Shown here: positions 6,447-9,683 of the stretch, piece by piece
Layout of the letters: each line of letters begins with the position of its first letter
Position numbering within the stretch: the stretch's first letter is position 1
NCBI GenBank assembly: GCA_902783175.1
Contig: CACZQA010000228.1
Span: 1 to 9,683 of the forward strand
Direction of reading: 5' to 3'
Length of the DNA stretch: 9,683 bases
Source: an uncultured Coriobacteriaceae bacterium
Lineage (GTDB): Bacteria; Actinomycetota; Coriobacteriia; Coriobacteriales; QAMH01
Notes under the pieces: model-generated
The model's database searches: none
What the model was told of the DNA's origin: nothing
The model's input: only the letters and a program-made list of their open reading frames with translations
Translations under genes and position numbers: made by a program

Positions 6447-7118
6447 TCAGGCGGCCGCTCTCGTGATTGCCCCGTATAAATCCGAAGGCGCCTCGGCGAT
6501 GGCGTCGGCGTCGGCAATCTCGTCGCGCGCCCCAAAGCCGTAGGCGCATCCGACGGACCTGATGCCGTGCTCGCGTGCCATGTTCATGTCGTGGAAGCGG
6601 TCGCCGACGATCATGAAGTCGTCGTGCGCGGCAATTCCCGTCCCCCAAGCCTTCTGGATGGTGGGGAACAGGTCCGCCTTGGGAATCCACCCGTAGTCCT
6701 CGCAGCAGTAGAAATCCGAGAAGTAGCGGTCGAGGTCGAACGCCTTGCGGTGCATCTCCATGTAGCTGTGGTGACAATTGCTGACGAAGAACAGCCGGTG
6801 CCCCTCGGCCTTGAGACGCTCGAGCGTGGCGGGAACGCCGGGGTAGAGCCGCGCTTTTCCCGCCTCGGTCAGCCGGCGCATCTCGGCGCCGATCATCTTG
6901 CTGCACGTCTCCTTGACCGCGTCGTCCAGCTCGGGAGCAAACGAGTTCCACATGTCTTTGGCGGAGAAGCCGAGCCAGTAGCCGATCTGCTCGTCGGAGT
7001 ACTCGCGGTCGACGTCGTAGCCGTGCTCCTCGAGCCAGGCGAGCGTCTTTCTGAAGGCGGGCAGGTAGGTTGCGCTCGAATCGTGCAGCGTGCCGTCGTA
7101 GTCGAACAGCAGGTTCAT
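6447..7118 (-). CDS. HAD-superfamily phosphatase in the riboflavin operon
   Basis: This is a 223-residue HAD-family hydrolase with a cap inserted between motifs I and II (subfamily I, phosphoglycolate-phosphatase-like). Motif I is D6-Y-D8-G-T at 6-10, with D6 the nucleophile and D8 the acid/base. Motif II is S113 (FFVSN), motif III K147 (PKADLF) and motif IV GDRFHD at 172-177 with D173 and D177. All catalytic residues are present, so an active, Mg-dependent phosphomonoesterase is expected. It begins four bases after the ribH stop codon, with GAGG nine bases upstream of its ATG, and is the last gene before the terminator. Co-transcription with ribD-ribE-ribBA-ribH suggests, but does not prove, that it removes the phosphate from 5-amino-6-(ribitylamino)uracil 5'-phosphate, the step between RibD and RibH. 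Alternatives are FMN or phosphoglycolate hydrolysis, or general metabolite repair. Confidence 0.88.
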   Translation of the reverse strand: MNLLFDYDGTLHDSSATYLPAFRKTLAWLEEHGYDVDREYSDEQIGYWLGFSAKDMWNSFAPELDDAVKETCSKMIGAEMRRLTEAGKARLYPGVPATLERLKAEGHRLFFVSNCHHSYMEMHRKAFDLDRYFSDFYCCEDYGWIPKADLFPTIQKAWGTGIAAHDDFMIVGDRFHDMNMAREHGIRSVGCAYGFGARDEIADADAIAEAPSDLYGAITRAAA

Positions 7119-7122
7119 GGCG

Positions 7123-7590
7123 CTACGCCTCGATCTGGCGGATGAGGTTGACCATCTCGATGGCGCCCTCGGCGCACTCGGAGCCCTTGTTGCCGGCCTT
7201 GGAGCCCGCGCGCTCGATGGCCTGTTCGATGTTTTCGGTGGTGAGCACGCCGAACATGACGGGGATGTCGGCCTTCAGGGCGACGTTGGCGATGCCCTTG
7301 GAGACCTCGTTGACGACGGCCTCGTAGTGGCTCGTTGCCCCGCGGATCACGGCGCCCAGGCAGATGACGGCGTCGTACTTGCCGCTTTCGGCCATCTTCT
7401 GGGCGATGAGCGGGATCTCGAACGCACCCGGAACCCAGGCGATGTCTATGTCCTCGTCGCGCACGCCGCGGCGCTTGAGGCCGTCGAGTGCCCCTGCGAG
7501 CAGCTTGGAGGTGATGAACTCGTTGAAGCGGGCGTTGACGATGCCGACCTTGATGCCGTCAGATACGAGCTTGCCTTCGAATACGGTCAT
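7123..7590 (-). CDS. ribH: 6,7-dimethyl-8-ribityllumazine synthase RibH
   Basis: RibH condenses 5-amino-6-ribitylaminouracil with 3,4-dihydroxy-2-butanone 4-phosphate to make lumazine, the substrate of riboflavin synthase. In other bacteria it assembles into pentamers or icosahedral capsids. The protein is 155 residues, normal for the family. Visible motifs are ARFNEF at 20-25 (the aromatic residue F22 stacks on the substrate), PGAFEIP at 54-60, [12 protein letters not shown] at 79-90 with the catalytic His88, and [17 protein letters not shown] at 113-129 with Arg127. The start at 7590 has AAAGGA (7598-7603) seven bases upstream. A 42-bp gap separates it from ribBA, the widest inside this operon; the gap is C-rich on the minus strand, and I saw no hairpin or promoter in it. 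Confidence 0.97.
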   Translation of the reverse strand: MTVFEGKLVSDGIKVGIVNARFNEFITSKLLAGALDGLKRRGVRDEDIDIAWVPGAFEIPLIAQKMAESGKYDAVICLGAVIRGATSHYEAVVNEVSKGIANVALKADIPVMFGVLTTENIEQAIERAGSKAGNKGSECAEGAIEMVNLIRQIEA

Positions 7591-7632
7591 GGTGGTGTCC
7601 TTTCTGCGGGTGTGCTGGTGGGGTACTGGTGC

Positions 7633-8835
7633 TTATCGGACCGAGATGAGGTGGCCCATCTTTTCCTGCTTGGTCTTGAGGTAGTTGCGGTCGAATTCGT
7701 TGGCGTGCATCTCGATGGGCACGCGCTCCTTGATCTCGAGGCCGAACTCCTCGAGCTGGTAGACCTTGTCGGGGTTGTTCGTCAGAAGGCGCATGGTCTT
7801 GACGCCTAAGTCGCGCAGGATCTGCGCGCCGATGTAGTACTCGCGCTCGTCGGGGTCAAAGCCCAGCGCGAGGTTGGCCTCGACGGTATCCATGCCCTGC
7901 TCCTGCAGCTCGTAGGCCTTGAGCTTGTTGATGAGCCCGATGCCACGGCCCTCCTGGCGCATGTACAGCAGCACGCCGCGCCCCTCGCGCTCGATCTGCA
8001 TCATGGCTGCCGCGAGCTGATCGCCGCAGTCGCAGCGCATCGAGCCGAACACGTCGCCGGTCAGGCATTCTGAATGCACGCGCACGAGCACGTCTTGTCC
8101 GTCGCCGATGTCGCCTTTGACCAGCGCGACGTGGTGCTCGCCGTTGAGCTTGTTCACGTAGCCGCATGCGCGGAACTCGCCATACTTGGTGGGGAGCAGC
8201 GGGCTTGCCTCGCAGGTCACGAGGTGGTCGTGGTACTTGCGGTAGCGTTGCAGCTCCTTGATCGTGATGACCGTCAGGTCGTAGCGCCTTGCCACGCCGA
8301 GCAGCTCGGACGTGCGCATCATCGTGCCGTCGTCGCGCATGACCTCGCAGCACAGGCCCACCTGCTTGAGGCCGGCCAGCCTGAGCAGGTCGACGGTGGC
8401 CTCGGTGTGGCCGTTGCGCTCGAGCACGCCGTTTTTCTTGGCGAGCAGCGGGAACATGTGGCCGGGGCGGCGGAAGTCGAGCGGCGAGGCGTCGTCGTCG
8501 ACGGTCATGCGCGCCGTGTAGCCGCGCTCCTCGGCCGAGATGCCCGTCGTCGTGTTCACGTGGTCGATGGACACGGTGAAGGCGGTCTCGTGGTTGTCGG
8601 TGTTGTGCGCCACCATCTGCGGCAGCTGCAGCTTGCGCACGTACTCCTCGCTCATGGGCATGCAGATGAGGCCCTTCGCGTGGCTTGCCATGAAGTTGAC
8701 GTTCTCGGTCGTGGCGTACTGCGCGGCGCAGATGAAGTCGCCCTCGTTCTCGCGGTCGGGGTCGTCGATGACGAGGATCACCTTGCCCGCCTTGAGCGCC
8801 TCTACCGCCTCGGGGACGGTGTTGTAGTCGGTCAT
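7633..8835 (-). CDS. ribBA: Bifunctional DHBP synthase / GTP cyclohydrolase II RibBA
   Basis: This 400-residue fusion makes both precursors of riboflavin. The N-terminal half (about 1-200) is RibB, which converts ribulose 5-phosphate to 3,4-dihydroxy-2-butanone 4-phosphate and formate. Its acidic Mg site is in [10 protein letters not shown] (24-33), with RPGH at 123-126 and GHTEATVDL at 142-150. The C-terminal half (about 205-400) is RibA, which opens the imidazole ring of GTP. Its zinc cysteines are C257, C268 and C270 ([15 protein letters not shown]), followed by QEGRGIGL (294-301), the catalytic Tyr308 and Arg331 (by alignment with E. coli Tyr105 and Arg128), and LLTNNPDK near 350-357. Both halves appear intact. 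The start at 8835 has AAAAGGAG five to six bases upstream, lying in the 15-bp gap after ribE. The fusion is widespread in actinobacteria and firmicutes. Confidence 0.97.
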   Translation of the reverse strand: MTDYNTVPEAVEALKAGKVILVIDDPDRENEGDFICAAQYATTENVNFMASHAKGLICMPMSEEYVRKLQLPQMVAHNTDNHETAFTVSIDHVNTTTGISAEERGYTARMTVDDDASPLDFRRPGHMFPLLAKKNGVLERNGHTEATVDLLRLAGLKQVGLCCEVMRDDGTMMRTSELLGVARRYDLTVITIKELQRYRKYHDHLVTCEASPLLPTKYGEFRACGYVNKLNGEHHVALVKGDIGDGQDVLVRVHSECLTGDVFGSMRCDCGDQLAAAMMQIEREGRGVLLYMRQEGRGIGLINKLKAYELQEQGMDTVEANLALGFDPDEREYYIGAQILRDLGVKTMRLLTNNPDKVYQLEEFGLEIKERVPIEMHANEFDRNYLKTKQEKMGHLISVR

Positions 8836-8850
8836 GATCGCTCCTTTTCG

Positions 8851-9507
8851 CTAAAAGCCGTTTTTGGCTAGGAATTCCATGGTTATCGCGCTGCCCTGCC
8901 CGGCGGTTCCCGTCGCGGGGGCGAGCCCGAGCAGCTTTTCGGTGTACTTGGCGATGACATCGCACTCGAGGTTGACCACATCGCCGCAGGCACGCTCGGG
9001 CAGCGTCGTCTGCTGGTTGGTGTGCGGAATGGTCGACACGGAAAGGCTCGCCTCGGTCACGCGCGCGACGGTGAGGCTGATGCCGTCGATGGCAATCGAC
9101 CCCTTCTCCACGACGTAGCGCAAGACGTCTGGGGCCGCGTCGATGGTGTACCAGATGGCGGTGTCGTCGCGCTCGATGCGTGCGATTGTTCCCGTCGCGT
9201 CGATGTGCCCTGAGACGAAGTGCCCGCCAAAGCGCCCGTTGGCCGCCATCGCACGTTCGAGGTTGACGTGGCTTCCCGCCGTGAGCGTTCCGAGCGAGGA
9301 GCGCTCGAGTGTCTCGTGCATGACGTCGGCGGTAAAGGTCCGGGCGGTGACGCTCGTGGCGGTCAGGCACACGCCGTTCGTGGCGATGCTGTCGCCGACC
9401 TTCACGTCGTCAAGGATCTGCGGCGCCTCGATCTCGAGCGAGGCGGACCTCGCGCCGCGTGCGATGCGCTTGACGGTGCCGACGGTCTCGATGATGCCGG
9501 TGAACAT
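8851..9507 (-). CDS. ribE: Riboflavin synthase alpha chain
   Basis: Riboflavin synthase catalyses the last step: two molecules of 6,7-dimethyl-8-ribityllumazine yield riboflavin and the pyrimidine that RibH reuses. The 218-residue protein starts with the diagnostic MFTGIIE and has two homologous lumazine-binding barrels, at about 1-96 and 97-195. The repeat is visible: SIATNGVCLT (40-49) matches SIAIDGISLT (137-146), and VNLERA (81-86) matches VNLECD (178-183). GRFGGHFVSGHID (91-103) joins the two barrels. The C-terminal tail after about 195 is variable in the family and Gly/Ala-rich here. The start at 9507 shares its A with the ribD stop codon and has GAGGTGG (9515-9521) seven bases upstream. 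The symbol ribE follows E. coli-type naming; Bacillus work uses other names. Confidence 0.97.
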   Translation of the reverse strand: MFTGIIETVGTVKRIARGARSASLEIEAPQILDDVKVGDSIATNGVCLTATSVTARTFTADVMHETLERSSLGTLTAGSHVNLERAMAANGRFGGHFVSGHIDATGTIARIERDDTAIWYTIDAAPDVLRYVVEKGSIAIDGISLTVARVTEASLSVSTIPHTNQQTTLPERACGDVVNLECDVIAKYTEKLLGLAPATGTAGQGSAITMEFLAKNGF

Positions 9508-9683
9508 CAGCGCGCCACCTCGCTTTCCACGAGCAGGTCTTCGCCGAGGCGCTCGACGCTTTTGATGCGCAGCTCGAGGGCGTCAGCCGGCGATGCGAAG
9601 CCCTGTCCGCCCACGGGGGTCTTGGCCTGCGCGCCGCCGAAGAACTTGGGGGCCAGGTAGGCGAGCACTTTGTCGACGATGCC
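9507..9683 (-). CDS. ribD: Riboflavin biosynthesis deaminase/reductase RibD, C-terminal end only
   Basis: This frame reads in from the right edge and ends with TGA at 9507-9509, overlapping the riboflavin synthase ATG by one base. The visible 58 residues start GIVDKVLAYLAPKFFGG, continue with TPVGGQG, and end near GEDLLVESEVAR. This is the typical end of the RibD reductase domain, which reduces the ribosylamino-pyrimidine with NADPH. The N-terminal deaminase domain and zinc motif are outside the window. Reading ribD-ribE-ribBA-ribH matches the common bacterial riboflavin operon order and makes the assignment firm despite the short fragment. A stand-alone reductase homologue (RibD_C only) cannot be fully excluded. 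An FMN riboswitch, if present, would be upstream of ribD, beyond the right edge. Confidence 0.88.
   Translation of the reverse strand, partial: GIVDKVLAYLAPKFFGGAQAKTPVGGQGFASPADALELRIKSVERLGEDLLVESEVAR

Noticed and set aside
6355..6951. In-frame upstream extension of the aminotransferase, including a possible ATG at 6423
   Set aside because: The extension runs through the terminator hairpin and the HAD phosphatase gene in another frame. The ATG at 6423 overlaps the -10 box and lacks a ribosome site, whereas 6354 has AGGAAGG.
7591..7632. ribBA-ribH spacer considered for a promoter, riboswitch or hairpin
   Set aside because: It is only 42 bp, C-rich on the coding strand, with no -10-like sequence or self-complementary stem; it looks like a simple leader for ribH.
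7856..9370. Long open frame of 504 codons on the minus strand across ribBA and riboflavin synthase
   Set aside because: It is in a different frame on the same strand as two intact enzymes, is extremely Arg/His-rich with no motif, and has no ribosome site; it is a GC-rich shadow.
9508..9683. Search for an FMN riboswitch near the riboflavin genes
   Set aside because: This stretch is ribD coding sequence. An FMN riboswitch would normally precede the first gene, which is beyond the right edge.

Overview
The window looks like ordinary chromosomal DNA from a high-GC bacterium. Codon third positions are strongly G/C and genes are packed with overlaps of 1-8 bases. The gene content fits an actinobacterium, and the phosphate and riboflavin gene styles suggest the class Coriobacteriia. 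That placement is an inference from gene style, not a database result. There are no RNA genes, mobile elements, CRISPR arrays or long repeats, and no gene-free stretch over 300 bases. The longest spacer is 126 bp.

Left half, plus strand (1-5052): a high-affinity phosphate uptake (Pst) operon. It begins with the 3' part of a pstB gene cut by the window edge. A 126-bp spacer follows, then pstS (lipoprotein that binds phosphate), pstC and pstA (membrane permeases), a second complete pstB (ATPase) and phoU (regulator). PstS delivers phosphate to the PstC-PstA channel, PstB drives transport, and PhoU represses uptake and signalling when phosphate is plentiful. pstA, the second pstB and phoU overlap their upstream neighbours and are probably translationally coupled. 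Two PstB ATPases flanking one pstSCA set is the unusual point here.

Right half, minus strand (9683 down to 5068): a riboflavin operon, read right to left. It runs from the 3' end of ribD (cut by the window edge) through ribE (riboflavin synthase), ribBA (fused DHBP synthase/GTP cyclohydrolase II) and ribH (lumazine synthase) to a HAD-family phosphatase. RibBA makes both precursors, RibD carries out deamination and reduction, RibH builds lumazine and RibE makes riboflavin. The dephosphorylation between RibD and RibH has no classical dedicated gene, so the HAD phosphatase at the operon's end is a plausible candidate. A strong intrinsic terminator follows it. Only 25 bp beyond that terminator, on the same strand, an aspartate-aminotransferase-type PLP enzyme begins. 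A good -10 box lies upstream of the terminator, so the terminator may sit inside the aminotransferase leader.

The two blocks converge at 5053-5067 with a 15-bp gap. I found no convincing undescribed system. The points most worth checking are the duplicated PstB, the HAD phosphatase in the rib operon, and the terminator ahead of the aminotransferase.
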